Shown here one piece after another: positions 44,259 to 54,058 of a stretch of DNA of 64,000 bases. Each line of letters opens with the position of its first letter. The stretch's first letter is position 1. Source of the DNA: an uncultured Colwellia sp. (GTDB taxonomy: Bacteria; Pseudomonadota; Gammaproteobacteria; Enterobacterales; Alteromonadaceae); the NCBI GenBank assembly GCA_913062815.1, contig CAJXWZ010000001.1, positions 124,001 to 188,000 of the forward strand, written 5' to 3'. Position numbers and translations under genes: made by a program. The notes beneath the pieces were generated by a model. It saw nothing but the letters and a program-made list of their open reading frames with translations, made no database searches and was not told the origin of the DNA.

Positions 44259-45101
44259 TTAAGCTTTATCGAATTCTGCAATCTGTTTAGCAATAATTGC
44301 TCCTTGCTCAAAAATGTAGTCAGTTTGCTTTTTATTCACACGTTTGGGTGCACTATTAGGTGCTATTGACCTTATAGCTACTGAAAGTTTTGCCACTTTT
44401 GGCACTGTGTCAGGTTTAAGTTTATGACCATATGCTTCTTCAAAATGAGCCTTTATAAGTTCAGCCATTTTATTGGGGGATATTTCAGAGTGCTTTGGCC
44501 AGATGTGTGGTGCAATTTTTTTAGCTCGACTGAAGAGTTTTTCTTGTTCAATTGCTTTGTTTTTAGAGGATGTGCTCCCCCCTGAACTATTGCTTTTTTT
44601 CAATTTTTGCCATTCTTCTAATAAATCATTTGGTACTTGATCCAAAAACTCTTCATGTAACAAAATAGTATCGGATACTGCTGTACTTATTTTAGCTAAG
44701 GCAAACGCCTGACTTGCTTCACCAAAAGCTAACCATAAATCATTAATTGCACCTGAATCTAAGACATTAACAAGCTTGTTTAGTGCAAAGACGAGTAGTA
44801 TATCGCTAGGAATTAGCGGTGTGTGGTGGTTAACAAGTTTATCTATATCTTGGTTATATACACCTGAATTTACATATGATAAATCAATGATATGCCCCGT
44901 ATAAGCATTCTCAACATCAATTAAATAGTTTTCAATAGCACGATTAAATAATGCAATATCCTCGTCATCCAAAGAGAGGTCTTTTATATTTTTTACAATT
45001 TCATGTAGTAACTGGGATACGGCTGTCGGTAATTCAGCATAATTGCTTAACTCAAAAGATTGGCAATACGATAATGCTGAGTTAGTGGATAATAGATTCA
45101 T
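44259..45101 (-). CDS. Hypothetical protein
   Basis: 280 aa; largely helical; C-terminal basic region. Confidence 0.65.
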   Translation of the reverse strand: MNLLSTNSALSYCQSFELSNYAELPTAVSQLLHEIVKNIKDLSLDDEDIALFNRAIENYLIDVENAYTGHIIDLSYVNSGVYNQDIDKLVNHHTPLIPSDILLVFALNKLVNVLDSGAINDLWLAFGEASQAFALAKISTAVSDTILLHEEFLDQVPNDLLEEWQKLKKSNSSGGSTSSKNKAIEQEKLFSRAKKIAPHIWPKHSEISPNKMAELIKAHFEEAYGHKLKPDTVPKVAKLSVAIRSIAPNSAPKRVNKKQTDYIFEQGAIIAKQIAEFDKA

Positions 45102-45368
45102 CTATTACTTCCTTAATAAAAGTGCAATTTAACCGCAGACTATACTCTATTATCAAAGCTTAAAAAAATACCCAAGTACTTGGCGGAATATAAGGAGTTC
45201 AGTTAGCACTACGATGGGTAACTTACGCAGATTCTACACTAATCGACTTCGCTGTTGTTACCTTATGGTGTGAATTTAGTTCACGGATCTCGATATCCGC
45301 TATAGGTAATAAAATACGCGTGTTTATATACGGCTACGCGCTAAAGTGGGAGAGTTGATTTAAACAAT

Positions 45369-45560
45369 TTAACGATTTTTCAAAGCTGCTAGTACATCAG
45401 CTTGTAGTTTTACTAGTTCATCAGCAGCTATGCACTCAAAGCCAGCGATATCTTCAATAATAAGTCCAACATACTCATATACTGCATCAATGTTTTGTAC
45501 ATCAATGTCAGCTTCATTAACAAGCTCTGCCAGTTGTTTTATTTGTGATGGTGTTAGCAT
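45369..45560 (-). CDS. Small hypothetical protein
   Basis: 63 aa acidic helical ORF with GGACATTTCT-type leader. Confidence 0.5.
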   Translation of the reverse strand: MLTPSQIKQLAELVNEADIDVQNIDAVYEYVGLIIEDIAGFECIAADELVKLQADVLAALKNR

Positions 45561-45687
45561 AGAAATGTCCTTTGATTAAGTCAGGACACTATCCATTGAT
45601 TAACTTTTAAAGCCAACAATCGTCAAGCTGTTGTCTTATACCTTAATTGCTTTGATGGTAACCCTAACAAATAAATAAGGAGTTACC

Positions 45688-46122
45688 ATGACCAAAGCTA
45701 ATCCACTACAAACATTAACCTTTACAACAAAACCAAAGATTGAAGCTGTCAACCCTATCGAAGTAAAACGAGCTAAGTTAATCATCCGATTAAACGAGCA
45801 ACGAGCTATGGTTCAGTGTTTATTAGATAACACTGATTTTATTGCTTATAAGGAAGTATTCATTACTGATGATGAATCAGGAGAGAAACGAAAAGTAAAA
45901 CGCCCTAAACGTATTCGCCCTTGGTTTTATCAATCAAATGATAAGTATTATTTTGAAATCAAATACGGCACTAAATCCCTAGAAATTCAAAAGAACAAAC
46001 TAGCGATTGATGTTGGTGATAAAACCAAATTGTTAACGGTGATCGATACGATCATCGATGCTACCAACCAAGGTTTTCTAGATACTGAATTAAAAGCAGT
46101 CAAAGGGCCAAGCAAGAAGTAA
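45688..46122 (+). CDS. Hypothetical protein, possibly DUF6641-like
   Basis: 144 aa; preceded by aaggagttacc RBS; basic, RPWFYQSNDKYYFEIKYGTKSLEI. Confidence 0.6.
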   Translation: MTKANPLQTLTFTTKPKIEAVNPIEVKRAKLIIRLNEQRAMVQCLLDNTDFIAYKEVFITDDESGEKRKVKRPKRIRPWFYQSNDKYYFEIKYGTKSLEIQKNKLAIDVGDKTKLLTVIDTIIDATNQGFLDTELKAVKGPSKK

Positions 46123-46203
46123 GTAATAACAGACGAAGCAGAAAATTTTTTAAAATTTTTTTAATAACTAACTACTGATTTATTTTAAATAGAAATAGTT
46201 CAC

Positions 46204-46338
46204 TTAAATACTGTCTGTTTCATCTGTTGTTTTATTGTTTTTAGAATCATCTGGTTTAACTGGGGTAATTAACTTTTTGGGTTTAACCGGTTTCTTCGGT
46301 TTTACAGTTTTTATCAATTTAATTTCTATAAGTTTCAT
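46204..46338 (-). CDS. Candidate small Lys/Pro-repeat protein
   Basis: 44 codons read by hand: MKLIEIKLIKTVKPKKPVKPKKLITPVKPDDSKNNKTTDETDSI*; below track cutoff; no clear RBS. Confidence 0.3.
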   Translation of the reverse strand: MKLIEIKLIKTVKPKKPVKPKKLITPVKPDDSKNNKTTDETDSI

Positions 46339-46564
46339 ATCTGTTAGCTATGAGGTTGCTGGTAATGATATTTATAGAAATCATACCTAACATACCCGAC
46401 TATTTTTTAAATTAACTGACAGTAGTTTAATCATCAATAATATTTTCAAATATCAATATACTCAAGTATGTTAATAATTCAGTAAGCTTTGTCACATATC
46501 CTATTGAAAATTATATAATTACCACCATATATAAACCTTCGATGTATTAAATAAGGAAGTTTAA

Positions 46565-47062
46565 ATGAAAAATTTAGTAGTAAAACCCGGTGATGTAGTC
46601 GTTTCAGATTTTGGTTTATACCAACATTGGTCTTTAGTAACAGACAAGCTTTGTGAGCAAGGTTATCCCATGTTGATTTCTGCAACTAAAAGGAATGGTA
46701 CTGTTCAAGAAGAAAAATGGGTTGACGTTACGCAAGGTAAACATACTTATGTAACAAATGTGTCCTTTGATAGACCTTTATCAGATGTTTTATTTGATGC
46801 TCGCAACCAAATTGGTTTATGGATCTACTCAGTTACAACTAACAACTGTGAACACTTTGTAAAAAAGGTGACGGGTTTAAAAGTTACTTCAAAACAAGTT
46901 GTTGCTGGAGTTGCTGGTGCGGCAGTTGGAGCTACTTTGGTTGCAACTTTATCAGAAAATCCCAAAGCCATAAAAATATTAGGTGTAGCAGCATTACTAG
47001 CTGCACTTGTTGTATTAACAGTTAAAGCAACAGAACAAAACGAATCGACTGTAGAAATATAG
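46565..47062 (+). CDS. LRAT/NlpC-P60-like acyltransferase/hydrolase with C-terminal TM
   Basis: LKPGDVVVSDFGLYQHWSLV (His) and TTNNCEHFV (NCEHF Cys) with AAVGATLVATL / ILGVAALLAALVVLTV. Confidence 0.75.
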   Translation: MKNLVVKPGDVVVSDFGLYQHWSLVTDKLCEQGYPMLISATKRNGTVQEEKWVDVTQGKHTYVTNVSFDRPLSDVLFDARNQIGLWIYSVTTNNCEHFVKKVTGLKVTSKQVVAGVAGAAVGATLVATLSENPKAIKILGVAALLAALVVLTVKATEQNESTVEI

Positions 47063-47364
47063 TCAAATCTCCGCCAAGAAATAGGGTAGTAGTGTAAGAA
47101 ATGGTGCTACCTATCCTACAACTCCCGTATATACCCTATTAAGCAACGGATTTAGAATCATAGAATATTAGACAAAAAATTATAATTGTTAACTATTTAC
47201 TATAAGATTAAACTTTAAGCTCAGGAAGTAAACCTCCCAATATTAAAATAAAACTAACAAATCTGACTGCCAAAATTTAATAAAGATTAAAAATTAACTA
47301 GCAAAAACCAATCTATTGTTGTCATAATACCCCCATATTTGGTTACTGTTTTTAACGAGAAATT

Positions 47365-47640
47365 ATGGAATTACAAGATAAAAAAAATATAATTCAACAA
47401 GTATTAGAGTGGATTAGAGAGAACGGTAGCAACTCCGAAAATAAAAATGATATCAATGAAAATACACCTTTATTAGAGTCGGGTGCATTTGATTCTATGC
47501 AGGTATTGTTATTGGTTATTTGGCTTGAGTCTGAATTTAATGTAACCATCGGTGCAGATAAAATGACACCTGAACTTTTTTTCTCTCCGAACACTATAGC
47601 TCTAAAAGTCATAGAATTATCCGAGCAGATGGCGCTGTAA
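47365..47640 (+). CDS. Acyl carrier protein
   Basis: 91 aa; phosphopantetheine motif LLESGAFDSMQVLLLVIWLESEF. Confidence 0.88.
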   Translation: MELQDKKNIIQQVLEWIRENGSNSENKNDINENTPLLESGAFDSMQVLLLVIWLESEFNVTIGADKMTPELFFSPNTIALKVIELSEQMAL

Positions 47641-49101
47641 TTTACCCATAGAATTTTTAGGCAATGTTTCAACTACTTCTATTTCTTGGGGGCATTTGTA
47701 GCTTGGCAAATTATTTTTGCAAAATTCGCTTAAGAACCTTTCATTTATAACTTTTTCAACAACAACATAAGCCTTTATACCTATTGTATTTATGTTATTA
47801 GTGTCTTGGGTGATTGCTGCTTCAACAACATTTTCGTATTGCTCTATAAGGCACTCAACTTCATTTGCAAAAAACTTATAACCTGCGACGTCTAACATTA
47901 ATTCCTTGCGCCCTTCAATTATTAAATCACCATCATTCAACAACCTCCCCATATCGCCTGTTCTATACCAGCCATTTACAAAAGATAGCTTTTCTCCGTT
48001 AGCGTATTGAGTTGCAATTGTTCTGCTTTTTACTTCAATTGCACCTAAGTCATTATTAGCAACTTGATGACCTCTTTCATCAACTATACGCATAGTGACA
48101 CCTTTCATACCTTTACCAACGCTTGAGTTGTTTAATCTAGACAAGTTAGCCATATTAATTGAAATAGCTCCGGCTTCGGTACAGCCGTATAGTTGACGGA
48201 TAGGAATATTAAACTTTTCAATTATAAGTTTGTAAGTAGCTTCCTTTAGTTGGATTCCAGCAGAGAAGCATAACCTTAAATACGGTAGTCTCTCTTGATA
48301 AGGCCATTTTGCTAGATGATCAAAAATAAAAGGAATTGCAGGGAATACAGTAACCCTTTCCTCTTTGAGAAGATTAACAATGTTTTTTAATTGAAGAGGT
48401 ATTGGTAATTCATTAGGCAGAAATACTAACTTAGCCCCTGACCCTATTGAAGCCCAAAAAGCATTAGCCATACCATGAGCATGGTTTAGAGGTAGTATAC
48501 AGAGTATTGAATCAGAGCTACTGAAGCCCATGCTCTGCCTAGACTGTTTTAGTTCTGTTACACACTCCACATGTGACTTTATAAGTTGCTTGGAAATACC
48601 AGTGGTTCCTCCTGAAAACAGTTTGACCGCGGGCAAGTTTTCATTGTTACTCTCCTGGTCAATATGAATAGGCTTGATGCTTTGAGGTTTGTTTTTTAAA
48701 CATTGATAGTCATCATTCACAACAATTAGCTGCTGAATGTTAATAATTGAAGATTTATTATATTCTTCAAGAGCACCTTTAAACTTATTGCTTGTAATCA
48801 AAAACTTTAAAGATAATTTAAGCCTTAATAAATCTGCAAATTTGAGCGAAATATTTAGCGGCATTACACAAGCCCCCAACTTTAAGATCGCCAAATAATT
48901 AATCACAAAAAATGGTGTTGAAGCCAGCCACAACCCAACGGTATCACCACAAGTCACACCTTCAGCTTTTAAATGTACTGCGTGTTGATCTACTAATTCA
49001 GATAGTTCTTGCCAAGTAAGCCTATAATGACCATATACGATTGCTTCCTTATCTTTATTCAGTTCAACAGTAGAAGAAAAAATTTGGCTTAATGTGGTCA
49101 A
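47617..49101 (-). CDS. Acyl/aryl-AMP ligase (ANL superfamily)
   Basis: SGGTTGISKQ (A3), QLYGCTEAG (A5), GWYRTGDMG (A7), LPKNSMGKLQR (A10). Confidence 0.92.
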   Translation of the reverse strand: MTTLSQIFSSTVELNKDKEAIVYGHYRLTWQELSELVDQHAVHLKAEGVTCGDTVGLWLASTPFFVINYLAILKLGACVMPLNISLKFADLLRLKLSLKFLITSNKFKGALEEYNKSSIINIQQLIVVNDDYQCLKNKPQSIKPIHIDQESNNENLPAVKLFSGGTTGISKQLIKSHVECVTELKQSRQSMGFSSSDSILCILPLNHAHGMANAFWASIGSGAKLVFLPNELPIPLQLKNIVNLLKEERVTVFPAIPFIFDHLAKWPYQERLPYLRLCFSAGIQLKEATYKLIIEKFNIPIRQLYGCTEAGAISINMANLSRLNNSSVGKGMKGVTMRIVDERGHQVANNDLGAIEVKSRTIATQYANGEKLSFVNGWYRTGDMGRLLNDGDLIIEGRKELMLDVAGYKFFANEVECLIEQYENVVEAAITQDTNNINTIGIKAYVVVEKVINERFLSEFCKNNLPSYKCPQEIEVVETLPKNSMGKLQRHLLG

Positions 49102-49112
49102 AATAACAGCCT

Positions 49113-50486
49113 TTAGGTTATAGCTAGATGTGGGGCTGGTGTATTTTCTATATTAGATAAAGAGCTATCTAAATAAGGCTTAAGAATATGCCCTTCGGTA
49201 TTTTCAACAGTGTCGATAAACTCTCGCATGGCATCTAAAACTGGCGCTGAAGCCCTGTCATAAACATTACCTTGAAGCAGTTGAATGACTTGTAAGCGAT
49301 ATTCTTGTTTAGAAATAAAAACGGTAAATATAGGCAATAAACGATAATACAAGGTAATAAACTCATACCAAATCTCAGTTCCTAATTTCACCCTATCTTC
49401 ATAAGGCTTTAACATTTTTGAGCTTACATCATCCACCTTTAAAGCTTTGATTAATTGCTCCACTGCAAATTTTGCACTATGCATTGCAATACTTACACCT
49501 GATGAAAAAATTGGATCAACAAACCTTGCTGCATCACCAATTAACATCCAACCGTTACCGACGAAAGAGTCCATTTTATAGCTGTAGTCGGCTTCTACTT
49601 TTATTTTATTTACTCGCTTCGCATTCTTTAACGCTTTTGCTATATCTGGAGCCCCTTGGCTCATTTCATTAAACCAAGCCTCATAATCTTCTTTCGCTCC
49701 TTTAAATACTTTTTTATCCGTAACAACACCTATCGAAGTAATAGTATCGCTTATTGGAATTTGCCATACCCAACCTCTCTCTACAGGTAAAAAATGGATA
49801 TGAATGTCATTAGGACGATTGCCTCTATCAACTCCCTCAAACCAAGCGTGCACCGCAAACTGATTAAAGTTCTGATCAGCTTCCTTGATTTTCAATTGTT
49901 TACCTATAACAGTATGCCTTCCTGATGCATCTAAAATTGCTTTACATGGAATAGTTACAGTCTGCCCAGCTATATTGACTATCACTCCTGTCGCTTTATC
50001 ATTTTCGAAAACGACTTCCTTTACTCTTACACCTTGAATAACTTTTGAGCCCATTTTTTCTGCATGTTTCAATAACAACATATCCATTTTGGCTCTATCA
50101 ACCTGATAGGTGTAATCTTGATTTACCCCTTCCTGTTCAATTTCGCTAAACTCTACGTGCAATGAAGCTCCAGCTTTAGCTGGGTGCCATGAAGCTCCGT
50201 ATTTATGAATAAACCCTTCTTGCTCCATAACTTCAAGGAAGTTTAACTCTTCGAATATTCTAGTAGTAGCTGTCACCATAGACTCACCCACATGTTCTCT
50301 TGGGTGGACAGCAGATTCTAAAATTAAATTTGGAATTCCTTCTTTCGATAAGTAGCAACCTGCTGCTGCACCAGCAGGTCCTCCACCAATGATAATAACG
50401 AGCTCTTCCATATTATTAGTTCTCCGAGATATTCGTGTTGATTTTTTATAAATTAAGAAGATAAAGACTTGAGTAGTCTTTGTCAT
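49113..50486 (-). CDS. Flavin-dependent halogenase-like FAD oxidoreductase
   Basis: GGGPAGAAAG; HVGESMVTAT; FIHKYGASW; ERGWVWQIPI (WxWxIP); GNGWMLIGDAARFVDP; likely start at MEELVIIIGGG. Confidence 0.83.
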   Translation of the reverse strand: MTKTTQVFIFLIYKKSTRISRRTNNMEELVIIIGGGPAGAAAGCYLSKEGIPNLILESAVHPREHVGESMVTATTRIFEELNFLEVMEQEGFIHKYGASWHPAKAGASLHVEFSEIEQEGVNQDYTYQVDRAKMDMLLLKHAEKMGSKVIQGVRVKEVVFENDKATGVIVNIAGQTVTIPCKAILDASGRHTVIGKQLKIKEADQNFNQFAVHAWFEGVDRGNRPNDIHIHFLPVERGWVWQIPISDTITSIGVVTDKKVFKGAKEDYEAWFNEMSQGAPDIAKALKNAKRVNKIKVEADYSYKMDSFVGNGWMLIGDAARFVDPIFSSGVSIAMHSAKFAVEQLIKALKVDDVSSKMLKPYEDRVKLGTEIWYEFITLYYRLLPIFTVFISKQEYRLQVIQLLQGNVYDRASAPVLDAMREFIDTVENTEGHILKPYLDSSLSNIENTPAPHLAIT

Positions 50487-52599
50487 ATTTATATTTTCTA
50501 AGATTTTCTTTAGACGTTTGCTGTATTTTAACTTTGGAAAATTTCTTTTTATAATATTTGACTAATTCTGGGTTGTTTAATACCCCGCTATAAAGAAGTA
50601 TTAACCTTTTATATGCTCCTATTAAAAGCGGATCTTGTACTATAGCTTCCTTCAATGCTCTAGCCGCTGACTCGGGGTCACCACACTTAAATACAGAACC
50701 AGCATAAACATAGTGCGCATAAGGGTTAAAATATCTTTTCCCTATTGAGTTTGATGCTTGAACTGCAGCTTCTTTAAAGTTGCTCATATCATAATGAGCA
50801 CGAGAAAGCCCAAGATAAGCGTTAAAGTCTTCCTCATCAATTGACAGCATTTCTTGATAAATAGAAAGCGTTTCTTCTACTCTTCCTAAACTTCTAAGAC
50901 ATTCAGCACGTATATTGAGTAGTGTTGAAGGGTTATTTACAAGCTCTACCTGCGCTTTTTGCGCATAACTCAAGGCCGTTTCATATTCCTTAGCCGTAAA
51001 CCTAGTAAGTGCTTGTAAAAATGCCATACCTGATAAGTTTACTCTAGACTTCTTCCATAAACGCTCTTTCCATGCAATTTCTTTGTCTGTTATGTGCTCA
51101 GGAAGTTTTTCATCTAAGGTTTTCCAAGCTTTAAAAGCTTCTGCCGCATATAGCTTTTTAAAAGAAAACATTTCATCAACACTTGATATGGCTAATTGCG
51201 GTTCATTAATTGAAATATAACAATTCATTAATTGATACTGATATTTACTCTCAGTAGGATCTAATTTGGAAAGTAACTTTAAAATAGAGATCGCTTCACC
51301 TTCCTTATTAGCCCCCATCAAAGATTCTACAAAATTGAATAAAAACTCACGATTTTGAAGTCCTTCCAAATCAGGTGTCGATAAATTTATTGTATTGTGA
51401 GCATCCACTTTAGTGGTGAAATGCAGATACTTTTCTAATGAACTTTTGTCAAAAGCAGTTACAGCTTGTTCGGTAGCAATTGATTTAGGTACTTCTATGC
51501 TATCATCAGCTTTGTTTAAGAAAAGCTCCGTAAGTACTCTCCCATCAAATGAATCTGTATTAGGGATATTTAAAAAGTGCAATGTCGTTGGCACTAAATC
51601 TGTTATTCGCGCACCATAAATCAATTTATCCTTCTGAACGCCTTCCCCTGCAACAATCAATACTCCTGGCTCAATTAGCTCTTTTTGTTCTTCCTGCTTA
51701 ACAATATTTCTTTTATTTCCTGCATGTACACCTTCGTCTGAAACTAAAATAATCTTTACTTGTTCACCAGCAATATCCATTAATCTGCCTAGCATCATAT
51801 CGTGAAAGACATAATTGCCATCAACTACATGTTGATACAATTCATAATCCCCCATACTTACTATCTCTGTCTTTGGAGCTCTGAAGTTAGCAAAGTCATT
51901 GGCAATTTTTTTAAAACCAGAATAATAGATACAAGCATAATCCCAATCTTGTGTTTCAACCAATTCAGTAGCAATTGCGTGTGTGGTAGCAGTTTCTGCC
52001 ACATATTGAGCAAGTGCACTCAGTCGCCCATCAGATACCTGATCATGTTCAAGTAATTTAGGCACAAAAGTACATAAATCCATACCTGTAATTTCATTTG
52101 GATGGAGCCTCAAGTCTGCTAGTTCTTTTTGAAGAGCGGCTGGACTTACCAAGCCTGAAATAAGCTTGTCGGGGTGAGAATAGAGATTAGAAAACCGAAT
52201 AAATTCTGGCGTTACTACAACTCCATTTATAGCTTCAGCGGGATTTGTTACAGGCCAATTAATGACTAAACTTCGTTTAGTGTTTTTTTCTAATATGTTC
52301 CAGATTGCAGGAGTTAATCGAGAAGAGGTAGTAGATAACCTATAAGGAATATTTTTATCTAGTGTAGGTTCAAGTTCATTAATAATGCCATGTTTATGTG
52401 GAAACTTTCCAGTTGCAGCAGTAGACCAAACAGATGAAGCATTATTAGGCCTTACAGACAGTAACTTTCCAATCACACCATTAGCAACAAGTTTATTTAG
52501 ATTAGGTAATAGTCCTTTGTCTAACAGAGAAACTATAATTTCCCAATTTGCGCCAGGCCAAGCAACTTGCAACACTTTGCAGCTAACATTTTTTGACAT
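50446..52599 (-). CDS. Alkaline-phosphatase-superfamily (type I phosphodiesterase-like) protein with TPR repeats
   Basis: VLQVAWPGANWEIIVSLLDKGLLPNLNKLVANGVIGKL..WSTAATGKFPHKHGI..VSDEGVHAG; C-terminal TPRs. Confidence 0.8.
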   Translation of the reverse strand: MSKNVSCKVLQVAWPGANWEIIVSLLDKGLLPNLNKLVANGVIGKLLSVRPNNASSVWSTAATGKFPHKHGIINELEPTLDKNIPYRLSTTSSRLTPAIWNILEKNTKRSLVINWPVTNPAEAINGVVVTPEFIRFSNLYSHPDKLISGLVSPAALQKELADLRLHPNEITGMDLCTFVPKLLEHDQVSDGRLSALAQYVAETATTHAIATELVETQDWDYACIYYSGFKKIANDFANFRAPKTEIVSMGDYELYQHVVDGNYVFHDMMLGRLMDIAGEQVKIILVSDEGVHAGNKRNIVKQEEQKELIEPGVLIVAGEGVQKDKLIYGARITDLVPTTLHFLNIPNTDSFDGRVLTELFLNKADDSIEVPKSIATEQAVTAFDKSSLEKYLHFTTKVDAHNTINLSTPDLEGLQNREFLFNFVESLMGANKEGEAISILKLLSKLDPTESKYQYQLMNCYISINEPQLAISSVDEMFSFKKLYAAEAFKAWKTLDEKLPEHITDKEIAWKERLWKKSRVNLSGMAFLQALTRFTAKEYETALSYAQKAQVELVNNPSTLLNIRAECLRSLGRVEETLSIYQEMLSIDEEDFNAYLGLSRAHYDMSNFKEAAVQASNSIGKRYFNPYAHYVYAGSVFKCGDPESAARALKEAIVQDPLLIGAYKRLILLYSGVLNNPELVKYYKKKFSKVKIQQTSKENLRKYKYDKDYSSLYLLNL

Positions 52600-52685
52600 A
52601 TGTAATAAAATGCATTATGCCACATTAAATATCATTTAAGGTGGCATAATCGTAAGTCCTAAGTTTTGTTATTTTGAATTATGGT

Positions 52686-53501
52686 TTATTTGAGTGACTT
52701 TCTACGCCTCATTCCAGCACAGCCTAAAGCTAACCCTGCTAGAAATATTCCTAAAGTTCCAGGTTCAGGTACTTCAGTTGGCCTAACCGCCGACGCACCT
52801 CTAATATCAGCCCCTGAGTCATCGTACCACCATTCGTTAATAACAAAATCTCCACTCGGGTTAGTGCCATTAAAACCAAGTAAACTAAATGAGGCTATAC
52901 CGTAATTAGTGGCTCCATTATTATCGAACATAAAGCCAATAAGACCAGTGACATCTTGCCCGATAGTTGCTCCAGGAAAAAGATCAAAATCCTGACTGGT
53001 GCTACCTAAATTTTGGCAAGGGTTATCATGAGTTGCACATGCCATATGACCAAATGTACCACTAGCTCCAACAACAGATGCTGCAGTAATAACTTCTAAC
53101 TGATCTTGTGCCAAGTCACTATTATTATTATTTGAAGAACCTGAAGGATTGGCATTATATAAGAACCCTGCACCTAAACCTGAAGATGTAAGAGTGAAGA
53201 AGTCACCATCGCTACAACCTTGAGTACTGTCCCATAATGTAATATCTATATCGCTATCACCATCTATATCCCAGTTAACGTATTCAGAAACATTTGAATC
53301 TTCCCAACCATCAACGGTGAAACTAGAATCATTATATATTATCCCTGCATTCGCGAAAGACGACGTAGCTAACGCTACAGCACCTAACGATGGGTAAATG
53401 ATAGATTTCGAATTTTTATTTGCTCTTAGAGTTAATTTTAATGAATTAATAGCATTACTAGCATTACTACTTTCTACTTTTTCTTCGTTAGTATCCAACA
53501 T
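52686..53501 (-). CDS. PEP-CTERM sorting-domain exported protein
   Basis: C-terminus VPEPGTLGIFLAGLALGCAGMRRRKSLK; N-terminal signal-like segment. Confidence 0.9.
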   Translation of the reverse strand: MLDTNEEKVESSNASNAINSLKLTLRANKNSKSIIYPSLGAVALATSSFANAGIIYNDSSFTVDGWEDSNVSEYVNWDIDGDSDIDITLWDSTQGCSDGDFFTLTSSGLGAGFLYNANPSGSSNNNNSDLAQDQLEVITAASVVGASGTFGHMACATHDNPCQNLGSTSQDFDLFPGATIGQDVTGLIGFMFDNNGATNYGIASFSLLGFNGTNPSGDFVINEWWYDDSGADIRGASAVRPTEVPEPGTLGIFLAGLALGCAGMRRRKSLK

Positions 53502-53933
53502 CGAATTAAATCCTTTCTTTTAATATGCGCTTAACATGCTCACAAAAATGCAACTATCACACCATAATTAATAAACACATAAAAAACAATAAACTAAAGA
53601 ATTTATAAATTTATAAAAAACAAAACTGTAAAAAACACTGACACTCAATAAAGTTAAAGTTAAAGTTAACAATATGATTTATAAGACTGTTACTATTAAT
53701 CCCCAACAGGTTTCAGCAATTTTATAACGGGTTATTATCGAGGGGTAAAAATTGAATAATCACCTGTATTCTAATCAACATATCGATTTATGAATATCAC
53801 TAAAAATGCAGAGGGTAATTTTCAGCGTAAGAATATTAATAATTCAAATCTGATTATTCAAATTTAAAGATAGCGATAAATACACATATACCACCTATTT
53901 AGTGCAATAAATCGGGTTAAAAACAGATAGGGC

Positions 53934-54008
53934 TATTGTTGTATTTAATACTACTATTCATACAGTTAAGCCACATAAACAGTGACTTTACCTATGCCGC
54001 GTAGCGGC
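53934..54008. repeat. Element right-end repeat, copy 1
   Basis: gggctattgttgtatttaatactactattcatacagttaagccacataaacagtgactttacc; matches 58626-58704. Confidence 0.75.
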
Positions 54009-54058
54009 CTTGTAATCAGTAGGTCGCCAGTTCGACTCCGGCAGTCGGCACCATTCAT
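54009..54058 (+). repeat. att core copy B
   Basis: Exact 50-bp match to copy A. Confidence 0.95.
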
